Shown: positions 1 to 11,589 of the stretch, one piece after another
Layout: every line of letters begins with the position of its first letter
Numbering within the stretch: position 1 is the stretch's first letter
Origin: Garcia nutans
Lineage: Eukaryota > Streptophyta > Magnoliopsida > Malpighiales > Euphorbiaceae
Length of the DNA: 64,000 nt
NCBI GenBank assembly: GCA_947685225.1
Contig: CANTUV010000072.1
Coordinates: forward strand, 620,001 to 684,000
Direction of reading: 5' to 3'
Translations under genes and position numbers: made by a program
Notes under the pieces: model-generated
Databases searched by the model: none
Seen by the model: the letters and a program-made list of their open reading frames with translations, nothing else
Told to the model about the DNA's origin: nothing

Positions 1-375
1 ATACCAACTCATACCAAACTCATTTCTACATTATACCAATTATACTAAGTCTTAACAACTCATATCAAAACTCATACTAACCCAAACCAACTAATATCAA
101 TAAAAATATACTCATTTCAATCTCATATCAATAACACTATCAATAGCACTAACTCTTATCATAATGTTATTGATAATACTGACTCTTTTTTAAACTCTTA
201 TAAAACTAGTATCAGCTCATATTTACTCATATCAATAACACTACCTCATGTCAAACTCGTATCGATGAAAATATACTCATATTATACTAAAAATATACTC
301 ATTTCAATTATACTAACATCAAACTGATACCAACTCTTATCAAATTTATATCCTCACTAAAATAACTCATATATA
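1..375. repeat. Degenerate AT-rich minisatellite
   Basis: The stretch is built from loosely repeated short phrases such as actcatatcaa, caataacacta and aaaatatactcattt. They recur about every 20-40 bases without a strict period. No coding potential is visible. It looks like a decayed tandem repeat that continues off the left edge. Confidence 0.55.
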
Positions 376-996
376 TAAATAACGGAAAAATAGGAGGAAT
401 GAAGGAATGATGAAGACAAAGATCTGTCATACCATCATTTAAAAAAATAAAAAAATTATTATATTACTGTTCAAGTATAAGCCAATGTCTTTTTCGATAC
501 CCAACCTTTGAATGTTAGCTCCATATATTTTTTTAAAGGAAAATAAGAACTAACTCGATTTACCTTTTTACTTGGGTGAGACAACGCAAATCGATCGCCA
601 ACAAATGGACTCGCAGAGAACAAAAAATATCGACACTGCAAAAGATAGGGATGAGATCGGCAAAGAGAAATAAAGAGAAGTGATCGAATAAGAGGAAGAT
701 AAAGAGTATATCAAAAAATAAAAGAGAGAAAGGAACATAGTGGACGGGGAGAAAGAGAGAGCCCAGGAGAGAGAAAATATTTTTCCCACATTTTTTTCAT
801 TTTTAAGGGATTGAGAGAGGCATTTTTGTCAAATAAAGTCTAGTTAAGATTACTAAGGTCTATAATTTATTAATGTAATGGTCAAGAGTATTTTTTTTGT
901 CAAATTCACAAAAAAAAGCCATAAGTAAAATATTAATAAATTATAGATCTTAGTAATCATAAGTAGATTTTTTTGAATAAAAATATTTCTCAATTT
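376..996. other. Non-coding AT/GA-rich stretch
   Basis: No recognisable gene or element was found apart from the inverted repeat at 848-958. Bases 620-780 are purine-rich on the plus strand, which explains the long minus-strand reading frame at 568-789; its Ser/Phe/Leu-rich translation matches no family I know. Confidence 0.5.
848..958. repeat. 27-bp near-perfect inverted repeat
   Basis: The arms at 848-874 and 932-958 are reverse complements with one mismatch, around a loop of about 57 bases that itself contains opposed T8 and A8 runs. Complementarity continues weakly outward. It could be a small MITE core or a simple hairpin; no target duplication was identified. Confidence 0.7.
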
Positions 997-2065
997 TAGG
1001 AGTTTACTCGGGCCGAATTTTATACTTATTCAAAGTCTGACCCGAGTTTAACTCGAATTGCATTACATGACCCAAGGTCCAGCCCTAAGCCCAAGGACAA
1101 AGATGAACTCGAGCCTCAGGCTAACCCATATAAGTTGGGACGTGCCTCTCGAGCCAGACAAATTTAAAATTGGGCCTACTGAGATTATAATTACAAATTT
1201 GAAATTGGGCCCACCGTTATTATTATTATTGTTATTAATGTTGTTTTAACATTTAAATATTATTAATAATATTAACAACATTTAAATACTATTATTATAA
1301 TTATTATATTATTATTATTAAATGAAGCTTGAAATCATATTCATAATTTTAAAGCATACAAATCCATGAAACTTAAAATAGAGAAAGTAAAAAAAAAAAC
1401 AAGCATACAAAGAAGAATAAAAGTATGCAAATGATCCAAACATCAAAAAGAATCCCAAACAATTACAAATCTAAAAACAATAAAAACTAACTTCCAAACA
1501 AAACCAAAAATTAGCAAAAAAAGATTAAAGATTGCCAAACAAAACAAAACTAAAAAACTACAATAAAACACAATCACATATCTGAGCCTACAAAAATATT
1601 AAAAAAAATACAACCCAACAAACCAAAAATAAAAAACAACCATCTTCATCAATCATTCAACCATTGTTATCTTCGTATGGCAAAGAATACGGAGAGAGAT
1701 TGAGAGAGTGACAAAGACATCAAAGATCAACTCACCATCAAGAGATCTAGAGAGAAAGACTGGGAGATTGAGAGGTTATGAGAGTACGAAACTAGGAGTT
1801 TGTGAGAAGAGAAATATACAATGAAGCAGAAATGAGAGAGCTAGTGGCAAACAAATAAGAGTTAGGGTTTCTAGTCTAAGGATTTATGTGAGTATATATA
1901 TACTCTGGTAGGACTGGGTTGGCTCCATAATTTTCTGAGCCAACCCGAAGTCTAACTTGAAAATTAAAAAAATTTGATCTTAAAACCCAAAGTCTAGCCC
2001 AGTTCTTAAAAAACACGGCCCAACCCGAGCATTAACCAGGCCAACGAGCTGAATGAACACCCCTA
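997..2065. mobile_element. Possible degenerate hAT-like non-autonomous element
   Basis: The right end reads gaatgaacacccctac, the reverse complement of a taggggtgttcattc end typical of plant hAT elements. The left end, taggagtttactcgggcc, is a weaker match to that terminus. Both sub-terminal regions are rich in cccgag and gggcc blocks. The flanking 8-mers agree at only about five of eight positions. No transposase is seen. A chance resemblance is possible. Confidence 0.25.
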
Positions 2066-2159
2066 CTTAATCCCTTAAAAAAAGGAATATGAATAAACAT
2101 ATTCTCTCTCTTTTTTTTTCTTGTTCTCCCCACCTTATCCTATCCTATGAGTGACCGCA

Positions 2160-3014
2160 TAAGTCTGAATGATTTAAATCTTAGTACCAAATACCTCAAA
2201 CCAATGATAACCGGACATGTGGATAAGGAAATTTAAACTTAATGGTAACCTTGTATAGAGTGACCACACTCCGTGCCTGTACGATCACACGACACAAAGG
2301 TATGGGCAGCTAGATTCTGTCAAACACTGAGATCTGACCATTGAAACTAGCCATTACACAGAGCTTTCAAACCATTCGATTGCCTACCGAGCCGAGCGAT
2401 AACACACCGAGCTTCGGACATAGAATTAGTGGAAGACAAGCACTAAACATGTGGGAACCACTTCAAACATCTACATTAAGCCAAATGGCTATAAATACCA
2501 CATTAAACTTCATTTTTATAGTTAGAGAATAATTTGATTGCTATTGTAATTTTATTAAACAATAATTTTCATTATCTTATCTAAAAATCAAAAGATTAAA
2601 CATTAAAAATCTTAGAGTATTGGGTGTGAGCATTAAACACCATACAAGTTTGAGCGTGAGCTTAGAAACACTTAGGTTATGAGAGTGAGCCTGGGAAAAC
2701 TCTTGTAAGGGTTATGAGGATTGATCTCAAACCATTGTTATAGTTTGGTGTGAGCTAGGAAAAATACCAATTTAGAATTAAGCTTGTAAAAACTCAAGAC
2801 TAGTGAAACCTTAACAAGTTGTTAAGGAAGTGGATGTAGGATTGAGGTAAATCCGAACCACTATAATTCTTTATGTTCTTTCTTCTCAAACTCTACTCCA
2901 TCTTCATCTACATCTTCTTCATCTCTTGCTTTTTAAGTTTTAAATTTACCATCATTCTTCAAACAACCAATTCACCCCCTCTTTTCTTGGTTGCTAGTTT
3001 GGGACAATAGGACA
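2160..3014 (+). mobile_element. Copia-type LTR remnant (3' part)
   Basis: The 3' part matches the usual organisation of plant Copia (SIRE/Tork-like) LTRs: a gaagtggatgtagg phrase, then ccgaaccactataa near 2860, a C/T-rich stretch and an attcaccccctctt phrase near 2970. A TATA-like box lies at 2489-2497. A tggtat hexamer at 3017, just after the proposed end, could be a primer-binding-site remnant. The left boundary is uncertain and no Copia coding sequence follows, so this is a solo LTR or truncated copy. Confidence 0.45.
2489..2497 (+). promoter_or_regulatory. TATA-like box in Copia LTR remnant
   Basis: The sequence ctataaata lies upstream of the inferred R/U5 region of the Copia-like LTR. 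It is inferred from position and sequence only. Confidence 0.35.
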
Positions 3015-3069
3015 TTTGGTATATTTATTGTAATGGCCCAGGGCAATTATATAGAGTATCCTATCTATT

Positions 3070-5655
3070 TTGATAAGCAATAAATCTAGCCATGGGAATA
3101 ATAATCCTGATGTGATAAAATCCACATATGAGGAAAAAGAGTTAATAGACCATGGATGTGTAGCAAAAGACCAGGACCCTTATAATGAGAATGCTAATAC
3201 ATATGTTTATGCAGATGTTGATCCAATTAATGAATGCATCTATGAAGCTCATGAACATGATCGTGTTTTAGACATGATACTTGATGAAATTGAGGATGAG
3301 GATGTATAGTATCATGCGAAGGTTGGTACTTCGACAGTGAATATCAGTCAATGTATTCTAGCCACTTTTGTTTATACAAATTTTGATGAAGAGGAGACCA
3401 CAGATTTATTTGATTCCAGGATTGGTGAAGCAACCATGTATGGGAAGTGTTTGATAACAGATTCAGTTAAAAAGTTTCAAATATTTAAATCAAAGAGAGA
3501 TTTAATGACTACCTTGTCTTTCATTGTAATAAGGTAAGGGCTTCAATACAAAGTCTTCAAACCCAATAAAGAATTCACTATTATACGTTGCATTGATAAG
3601 AGTTGTTCATGGAGATTAAGGGCTACAAGGCTTCAATATTATCCTCACTAGATGGTTACTAAATATGTGTTTGAACACACATGTCCAACTGATTTTGTTC
3701 AAAAAAAACATAGGCAAGCAACCAGTTGTGTAGTTGAAGAATGTGTTAAGAAGAGATTGATAAGTCCTGGGAGGGTTTTTAAACCCAAAGATATTATAGA
3801 TGACATGAAGAAAGAATTTGGGGTTGATATTAGTTACACAGTTGCTTGGAGGGGAAGGGAGTATGCTTAGAGAACCTGAGATTGGGAACTCCAGAACAAT
3901 CTTATGGAATTCTTCCTGGATATGTCTATGTGATGACAAAATCTAATCCAGGCACTTTTGTTAATCTCCATAGTACAACAGAAGACCCTTTTTTTATATC
4001 TTTTCATTGCTTTTGAAGATTTAATCAAAGGTGTTTCCTTATTGTTGACCAGTAATTACTATTGATGCTACCCATTTAAAGTCTAAGTACTGTCGTGTGC
4101 TATTTATGGCTGTGTGTTATGATGCCAACTAACAGATTTTTCCATTGGCATTCGGGGTTGGTGATTCAAAAAATGATGCATCATGGATAAATTTTCTAGA
4201 GAGGCTAAAGCAAGCTTTTGGTGAAAGGGTCAGCCTTGTTATTATTTTTGACAGGCATTATAGTATCATCCAGGCTGTATCAAAAGTTTTTTGAAATACA
4301 TTCCATGAGTTTTGCATGTACCACCTTTTGAACAATCTGAAGAATAAATACAAAAGTAAGACAAAGGCCTTAGATAAGTACTACTGTGTAACAATAAAAG
4401 AACATATAATAAAAGAGTTTCATAAGCTATTTTTGTCACTAGGTGTGAAAGAATTCTTGGAGGGAGTTGTATTGGATAGGTGGACGCGTGCTTATGCCAC
4501 TGGCCGAAGAGACAACATCATAACCACCAACATTTCAGAATTAATGAATATTGCATTAGTGAAGGAAGGGAGTTTCCCATAACTCCACTGGTAAATGAGA
4601 TTAGAATTATCTGTCAAATATGGTTTTATCAACAACGATGCAAAGCAGAGTAGTGCAAAATAAAAATGTTAACTGTTGTTGAAAAAATTATACAAATGAA
4701 TGCAGAAAGCACAACAAACGCTAGTAATTTATCTATTTTTAACTAACTTCTATATTAATAGTGACATTTGTGAACATGTTTTCTAAAATACAGGTGACAC
4801 TTGTAAGTAAACATAAATATGATGTGGTCATTGTAGATCAGAATTATATTTTTGATATGTTGTTGTGGACATGCAGCTGTAGGAAGTTCCAGCTAGACCA
4901 ATTACCTAGTGAGCATGTGATGTCAGTTCTACGAAGCAAAAGCGACATTCAATACAACATTTATGATTTGTGTTCACCATACTACTTGGAGGAATATTGG
5001 TATGAATCATATAAAGACGCCATTAATCTCGTACTAGACATCACAGAATGGTCATTACCAGATTATGTTTCAAGTATTAATCTAAAAAAAATTGTCAATT
5101 GATGTTGAAAAAAATTCTACAAACAAATGCAAAAAGCACAACAAATGCAGGTAATTTATCTATTGTTTTAACTAACTTTGGCACTCAATAGTGACATTTG
5201 TGAACATATTTTCTAAAATATAGGTGAAACTTGTAAGTAAAAATAAATATGATGTGGTCGGTGTAGATCAGAATTATATTATTGACATGTTGTTATGGGC
5301 ATGCAGCTATCGGAAGTTCCAGTTAGACCAATTACCTTGTGAGCATGTGATGTCAGTGCAACGAAGCAAAAGCGACATTCAATACAAAATTTATGATTTG
5401 TGCTCACCATACTACTTGAAGGAATATTGGTATGAATCATATAAAGGCATCATTAATCCTGTACTAGACATCACAGAATGGTCATTACCAAATTATGTTT
5501 CAAGTATTAATCTAAAACCATTGGATATCCATACATCGATAGGCAAGAGGTAGAAACGTAGGCTACTATCTGTTAGTGAGCAACCTACACATGCTAAATG
5601 CAGTCGTTGTCATCAGTGAGGACATAACAGAAAGACATGTCCAAATCTCATTCCT
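3070..5655 (+). pseudogene. Mutator-like (MULE) transposase pseudogene
   Basis: A broken MULE transposase, which in intact elements cuts and moves DNA between terminal inverted repeats. An acidic N-terminal region (3070-3537) is followed near 3577-3690 by a zinc-binding MuDR-type module (CIDKSCSWRLRA, then FEHTC). A conserved block follows (REYA, then GTPEQSYGILPGYVYV about 3880-3930, out of frame). The catalytic region near 4060-4280 shows DATHLK, FGVGDSKNDASW and DRHYS; the region at 4316-4582 includes RWTRAYATGRRDNI. Two SWIM zinc-finger copies come next, then a CCHC knuckle near 5600-5650 with a stop inside. Stops in the first frame fall at 3307, 3535, 3649 and 3868, with frameshifts afterwards. 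No terminal inverted repeats were identified. The gene cannot be functional. Confidence 0.85.
4661..5520 (+). repeat. Tandem duplication of the MULE SWIM exon
   Basis: Two direct copies of about 428 bp (roughly 4661-5090 and 5091-5520) each contain the same intron-like leader, an acceptor-like aaaata(c/t)ag and the SWIM coding segment. They are clearly diverged, so the duplication is not recent. The first copy has CSCRKFQLDQLPSEH, where the third zinc ligand Cys has become Ser. The second has CSYRKFQLDQLPCEH, where the second Cys has become Tyr. Neither copy keeps a full zinc site. Confidence 0.85.
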
Positions 5656-5769
5656 TTGTCTAGCCAATGATTTTTCTATTGCTTTTATTAACCTTATGCT
5701 TATGATTATCTTATATTCTCTTTCTTATTATTTGAACATTGTTGAATATGTAAAGTACATTTGTATTTA

Positions 5770-6110
5770 AGGACTATGTGAAAAATTTTATAAATAATTA
5801 TGTATGTCATGAAAATAATGTTATAATGTGATAAGCTCACATATTTATTTACTAATATAATGATGTACTGGGATAAAAGTCTATGTAAAAATTACATTGT
5901 TATGCAGATGCTAATATTGTGTACCTCGAATCTTCCATTTTTATTTTTATGGCATTCTTAGGACACATTGTACACAAATCGATGAAATATGAGCAGATTG
6001 TTGTCGTCCGTTGAACATTGTAATATCATAATAATTCATCCTAATTGCGATATACTTGTAATGATATCTAGATGGTATCCATTACTTATAATTTGATGAT
6101 TTCCATTATA
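5770..6110. repeat. Direct repeat copy 1 (MULE tail region)
   Basis: AT-rich sequence starting near gaaaataatgttataatgtgata. It is strongly similar to 10545-10890 in the same orientation. It follows the MULE zinc knuckle directly and may be 3' untranslated or terminal MULE sequence. The remaining bases to 6161 are AT-rich and featureless. Confidence 0.65.
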
Positions 6111-6394
6111 TGTACACATATATATATGTATATATATAGACGTATATACAATTAGTTAAATATTAGTGTAGACCCTTAATTTTTGACCCAGTTCAGTTCA
6201 ATATTTTTTAAAATAATTTAAAATAATTTTTATGGTATTTTAATTAAATAATATTTATTTTAATATTCATTACTTACAATATTTATTTTTAATAAAAATA
6301 AAAAAGGTAACAATAAAAAAAGATAAATAAATAAATAAATAAAAATTGGTGGTGGAAGAATCATCTTTCATCGCCGAAGATGAATTGGCTTGGG

Positions 6395-6429
6395 CCAATT
6401 CGCCGCAGGGAAAACCTGCGGTGAATTGG
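6395..6429. repeat. GC-rich hairpin in Tat LTR U3
   Basis: Arms ccaattcgccgcagg (6395-6409) and cctgcggtgaattgg (6415-6429) pair over 15 bp with one G-T wobble around a 5-base loop. The hairpin stands out from AT-rich surroundings about 230 bp after the LTR start. Confidence 0.8.
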
Positions 6430-6610
6430 CTAGCCCACGCCCGCAGCTCGTACGCAATTCTCCCAGATTCTCGTGGCTGGCTCACCCGTAGCCAGCAATA
6501 ATTTTTGCCAGCGCAGTTTTTTTCTGAAACCCAATTCTATTTGGTTTTTATTTCTTTTCCTAAATGGTTTTTATTTCTTGAGACAATTAGAAGTAGGTTT
6601 TTTAATTTTC

Positions 6611-6619
6611 CTATAAATA
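6611..6619 (+). promoter_or_regulatory. TATA box of Tat LTR
   Basis: The sequence ctataaata in the U3/R region of the split LTR corresponds in position to ctataaat at 55328 in the related LTR at 54839-57075. It is the likely LTR promoter core. Confidence 0.5.
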
Positions 6620-8072
6620 CCACATTAAAACATAGAAAAAAAGAGAAAATTCTTGAGCTGAAATTTTTAACCGGACTTAGGACTCTTGAATTCTTTCAGC
6701 CAAAAGAAAACCTTAAAGAAGCAAGAGGTAGTGAGGAAGCAACACCAATCCATCAAAGGCAGCCTACACTATCTTTATTATTATTCAACCAGAATTCAAA
6801 GATTGTGGTGGAACCAACAATGGAGGTTTGAATCTTTATTTCTTTGCTTATATTCACAATAACTTCATTATACAATTTGATAAATTGTTCAAGAATGCAT
6901 ATTTTTGTTACTTGATCAATGGTTACACTTATTATCCAAACTTTATTTAAAAACACTAGAAAAAGTTTTTCTAAAACCTTAATGCCTTAACGCCCGTAAC
7001 ACATATTTTTGAAATCACAAACCCTAATTACACTTTTCTAAAAACTATAATAATATGTTTTCTTAAAAACCCTAATCAAATCAATTTTCCAAAATCTTCA
7101 TAGTAGCCTCCTCTTTCAAAATTGAATATGATAGCGATAGTTTTCTTAGAAACCCCTAATTCTAATTTAAATTAAACCCTAACTTATTTAGTTAAAACCT
7201 TAATCAATTATTATTTATTATCATCACAGTAGCCTATTCCATTAAATCACTATAGTATTAGATTATTCAAATAATATTTTAAACGTCCAGTAGTTCTATT
7301 ACATATAAGTATTTATCAAAAATCCATGTTAAAATAGTCTTAGAGTTTTATAATAATCATGTTTTGACAAAAACTCTAAATCCTTTTTCCCGAACCCTAA
7401 TTCTTTAAAACACTAATTCTAAATGCCAAAACCTTAATTCTTCAAAACTAAAATTTAAAAATCATAAAAACAACATTTAGTACCCCCAGTAGCCTATAGC
7501 CATAAATAAAACTAAAAACTCTAAAACTTTAAATCCTAGAACCCTAATTTCTTAAATCCAAAATCTTAAACCTTAACTTTGTTTATTTAATGGATTGAAT
7601 TCTAATTTTATTTATTTATTTGATTATGTGATTTGTTATATGTTAATGATGAATGGTTTATTTTATTTTATGAATGGTTTACTTTTATTTATAATTAGAT
7701 AATCGAATATTCTTTTATTTGCCTTAGTTCTAAAATTATAAGAGGTATGTTTTCACTTTATGGGTACCTCATTAATTAATCTTCATGTAATTTAAATTAT
7801 TTTTATATTTTGGGATTAATGTAAAGGACATGTTTTCACCTTTCGGTGGGTGTTCTATTTAGTTTTAGACATGGACGATGTAAGGACATGTTTTCATTCT
7901 CAGATGGGTGTCCATTTATTTGTTTTGTTTGGACATTGCTTTGATTTTAATATAATGATGCTTTATTTTAATTGTTGCATGTAGTATGGATAATATCATT
8001 ATATTTAAGAATTTTATAATATTAAGACCTGCAAAGGAGGCCAGTTCCAATGAACCAGGCGTTGTGGGGGTG

Positions 8073-10263
8073 TGTGAGCGGGGATTTTCTCCCCCACTCC
8101 CGGTAGAATGGTTCTTGCGACTTCGGCATTGTTTAGGCTCGGGGCCTTAGAGAACACGGACCTAAGTCCGAAGAAAATGGAGTTGCCACCCGGACGGGCC
8201 AAAAAAAGAAAGGGGTGGATGACTCGATTCCTAAGGAATCCCCAACCCCCTAATGGGTTCGGAAAGTTAGGTACGTATGGGGAAGGTGAGAAATGGCCCA
8301 ACACCCCCACAACGCCCGGTTCATTGGAACCAGCCTCCTTTACAGGTCTTAATATTATAAAATTCTTAAATATAACAATATTATCCGTATTACACACAAT
8401 AATTAAAATAAAGCATCGATATATTGAAAATCAAAACAATGTCCAAGCAAAACAAATAAGTGGACACCCATCCGAAGATGGAAACATGCCCTTACATAAT
8501 CCATGCCTAAATAGGATACCCATCGAAAGGTAGAAACATGTCCTTTACATTGGTTCTAAAATATAAAAGCAATTTAAATTACATGATATTTAACTAATGA
8601 GGTACCCACCAAGTGGAAACATACCTCTTACAATATTTGGAAATCAAAATAAATCGATGAAAGTAAATAACCATTCATCATAAACAAATCATTCACCAAA
8701 GACATTAAACATCAATCAAAATATAAACATTCATCCATGATAAATTAAATAACTTAACCATTGAAATTAAATAAACTAATAAAGCATTGAATATAAAATT
8801 AAATAAAGCAAGTAAAGATTCAAATTAGGGCTACTGTTTCTATTTAAGATTCTTTATTTAATGTGTTTAGGGTTTTGAAATTCATGGGTTTAAGCTACTG
8901 TAAATTTTAAAAGAATTGGAATGGAGCAAAGTTTTATAATTTAAGAGGTTGATAAAGTTCTTTGATTAACCAAATTAGTGTTTGAGAAGTGAAATCATGA
9001 AACTAGGGTTTGGACACTTTAAAACATTTAGATTTATGATTTACGGTTACTGGATCATTATTTTGTATTTACCATATTGAATTTTAATATTTAAATTTAT
9101 AAGGTTTTAAGATTTTAAAGGATTAGGGTTTAGAAAAATTAGGGTTTAATGGTTTTAAGGGAATTATGGTTTAAGAAAACTAGGGTTTAAAATAATTGGT
9201 TTGATGTTACTGTCTTGATTCTAAAGTTGAATTAGGGTTTTTAGTGTTTTCGGAGAATGTATTTGATTTTATAATTTGGAAAAACAACTTATAGTTTTAT
9301 GAAGTTTTATAAAAATAAACAAAACGATTTAAGGTTTATAGAAACAAAGAAGATATTTTTAGGGTTTTGAAAAGAAACAGATTCAATTTAGTATTTTTGG
9401 AAAGAAACAGATTTAATTTAGGGTTTTGAAAAATTGGAAAGCAAATTAGGGTTTTGGTAAATCTTGAAGCGATTTAAGGTTTTGAAAAGTTAGAAAGTAG
9501 ATTAGGGTTTTAAAATTTTGAAGAAATAACAATTTTTAATCTTGAGTGATGAAGCTACTGTGAAGAAAAATAAATAAAGAAATTCATACCTTCGTTTGTT
9601 GGTTTCACCCAAAAATTGTTTCTTGGATGAACAAGAACAAAGGCAAGATGGTTGCCTTTGATGGATTGAATTTGCTTGTTTGCTTCTCTCAAAAAGTCTG
9701 ATTGATTCAAAGTTTTTTAATTCACTCGATTGTCCCCTTTTTCCTGAATTTCGATCCCAGATTCCCCCTTTCTGTGTTGTTTTAGTCCTTATTTATAAAA
9801 TATTTTTATGATTAATTTTAGTTATTCATGGAATCTAACATTAATTAAGAAAAGGAAACCAAAACCAAATTGTATTATGTTTCGGAAAAATTTGGTTCGG
9901 AAAAATTTTGCTGGCAAAAAAAACTGCTGCGGAAAAATTGCACTGGCGAAAAAAAACTGCTGTGGAAAAATTACGCTAAAGAAAAAGTTGCCGCAGGGGG
10001 TAGCGGGCTGCTGCAGGGGAAATTTCCTGTTGGCGAAATGGCCCAAGGCCATTTCACCGCCCCCTCTTCGGCGACGAAATTTTTCATCATCGATTTTTCG
10101 TCGCCGATTTTTATTTTTTATTTGTTTATTATTATTATTTCTTTATTTTTTATTAATAAAAATTAGATACTAAAGCAAATATTATTTAATTAAGATAACA
10201 AAAATTATTTAGGACTAATTAAAATATATTGGACCGGACTGGGTCAAAAATTAAGGGTCTACA
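8073..10263 (-). mobile_element. Inverted Tat/Ogre-type solo LTR
   Basis: The plus strand begins tgtgagcggggattttctcc (the reverse of an LTR end) and finishes attaagggtctaca (the reverse of an LTR start), so the LTR is read on the minus strand. It is flanked by the perfect 5-bp duplication gggtg (8068-8072 and 10264-10268). At 2191 bp it appears complete. It has no internal sequence. A GC-rich U3 island lies at 9895-10090. A TATA-like element occurs near 9787-9797 on the minus strand. The frames at 8014-8533 and 9808-10173 are LTR sequence, not genes. Confidence 0.9.
9895..10095. repeat. GC-rich palindromic island in Tat LTR
   Basis: The island contains gaaatggcc/ggccatttc (10035-10055, 9-bp perfect arms), a cgacgaaa/tttcgtcg inverted pair near 10070-10105 and several repeats of aaaaa(c)tgctg(c)ggaaaaatt. 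It occupies the same LTR place as the hairpin at 6395 but shares little sequence with it. Confidence 0.6.
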
Positions 10264-10544
10264 GGGTGCTGGGCCATTTTTCACCTTCCCCACACGTACC
10301 CAACTTTCCGAAACCATTAGTGGGTTGGGGATTCCTTAGGAATCGAGTCATCCACCCCTTTCTTTTTTTTTTGCCCATCAGGATGGCAACTCCATTTTTC
10401 TCTGGGCTTAGGCCCGTGTTCTCTAAGCTCCCGAGCCTAAACAGTGCAGAAGTCGCAAGAACCATTCCACCGGGAGTGGTGGCAAAAATTCCCTCTCATA
10501 ATTAGCTATGAATAAAATTAGGGCTACTTGAAAAAATTAATACA

Positions 10545-10890
10545 TACTTTTGTATGTCGTGAAAATAATGTTATAATGTGATAATTTATTTATAAATATA
10601 ATGATGTATTGGGATAAAAGTATATGTTTTGTGTAAGAATTATATCATTATGTAGATGTTAATATTGTGTACCTCACATCTTCTATTTTTATTTTTATGG
10701 CATTTTAAGAACATATTATACATAAATTGATGAAATATTTACATATTGTTGAAATCCGTTGAACATTGTCAATATCATAATAATTCACCCTAAGTCGTGA
10801 CATACTTGTAATAATATGTAGATGGTATTCATTATATAATTTTATCCTTTATGGTTTCCATTGATAATTTGTTATAATTAATATCCTATT
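10545..10890. repeat. Direct repeat copy 2 (MULE tail region)
   Basis: Same orientation as 5770-6110, sharing long blocks such as gaaaataatgttataatgtg and tgttaatattgtgtacctc. The solo LTR at 6167-10500 inserted between the two copies, so the duplication predates that insertion. Confidence 0.65.
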
Positions 10891-11038
10891 TTTGAATACG
10901 GTCCCATTTTATATAAATACTAATGGACTTTGTTTAAAGGGTAACATTCGTCACATGTCAAAATAAGTATTCTTGACAATATAACATAATATTCTTAATA
11001 TTAATACAACATAATACATCCAAAAATAATACTATTAA

Positions 11039-11589
11039 CTATTTCAACATAATACAACCTACAATAATTACAACAGAAATAATTGTGACCTTGAGGATCC
11101 TCAAACTACTCTTCATCTCCTTCACTTTAGTCCGCAGTTGCTTCACCTCTGTCTTTAACGAAGCATATTCTTGACTAACTGCACAAGATTTTTGGATGGA
11201 TTTGAACCTATTATTCATAATGCAAATTTCAATGAGCAAAAATAAGGACTACTCACTCAGCTATTCATCATGCCATTTGAAACATTCGCAACATCTTTCC
11301 TACATACGAAACAAAAGGAAAAGAGTCTCACATCAGCCAATCCAACCTTTTAATATCCATTCCATTAAATCAACTTCCTAACTCCATAAATACTTAGTAC
11401 CAAGTATTCATTACCTTTGCAACACATGCCCAGAATTTACGCTTTGGGTTGTTCTCGGTCATCGACATCAATAGCTTTGCATCTTTTTTTGCATAAGCAC
11501 CTATGAATGCTCCCATATACGTGCTCCTCGTTCACCTTAGCCCCAAGCATTGAACTACTGGCGAAAGATGATAAGTTATCCTTATCCAT
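11039..11589 (-). pseudogene. GRF zinc-finger protein pseudogene
   Basis: The likely start is the minus-strand ATG at 11589. A degenerate GRF-type zinc finger follows: RCLCKK, then, after a one-base frame change, AKLLMSMTENNPKRKFWAC, matching the NPxRxFxxC pattern. After an intron-like gap comes ECFKWHDE, which resembles the xFFKWYDE end of GRF modules. A coiled-coil segment (KTEVKQLRTKVKEMKSSLRI) and a C-terminal hydrophobic helix (VTIISVVIIVGCIML) end at 11039. This order of finger, coiled coil and tail anchor is common in plant GRF proteins, many of them transposon-associated. The frameshift and stops show it is broken. Confidence 0.65.

Larger units (their letters stand above)
6167..10500 (+). 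mobile_element. Tat/Ogre-type solo LTR, split by a second LTR
   Basis: It starts tgtagacccttaatttttga at 6167 and ends ccctctcata at 10500, where related copies end in caca. The 5-bp target duplication attag is perfect (6162-6166 and 10501-10505). The LTR is interrupted at 8073-10268 by another solo LTR plus its target-site copy, leaving about 2.14 kb of its own. It has no internal region, so it is a solo LTR produced by LTR-LTR recombination. Its U3 contains a strong hairpin (6395-6429) and a TATA box near 6611. Confidence 0.88.

Noticed and set aside
568..789. 73-codon hydrophobic minus-strand frame
   Set aside because: It is the complement of a gaga-rich stretch; composition alone explains the frame.
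7000..9550. Telomere-like aaccctaa / ttagggtt phrases, also 43260-44050 and 55620-56280
   Set aside because: They are scattered, irregular and occur at the same LTR positions in all Tat-type copies, so they are LTR sequence rather than interstitial telomere arrays.
8014..10505. Plus- and minus-strand frames such as MVLATSALFRLG at 8108-8533 and 10259-10465
   Set aside because: The same translation appears in each Tat LTR because the LTR end is conserved; it overlaps the terminus and has no protein-like history.
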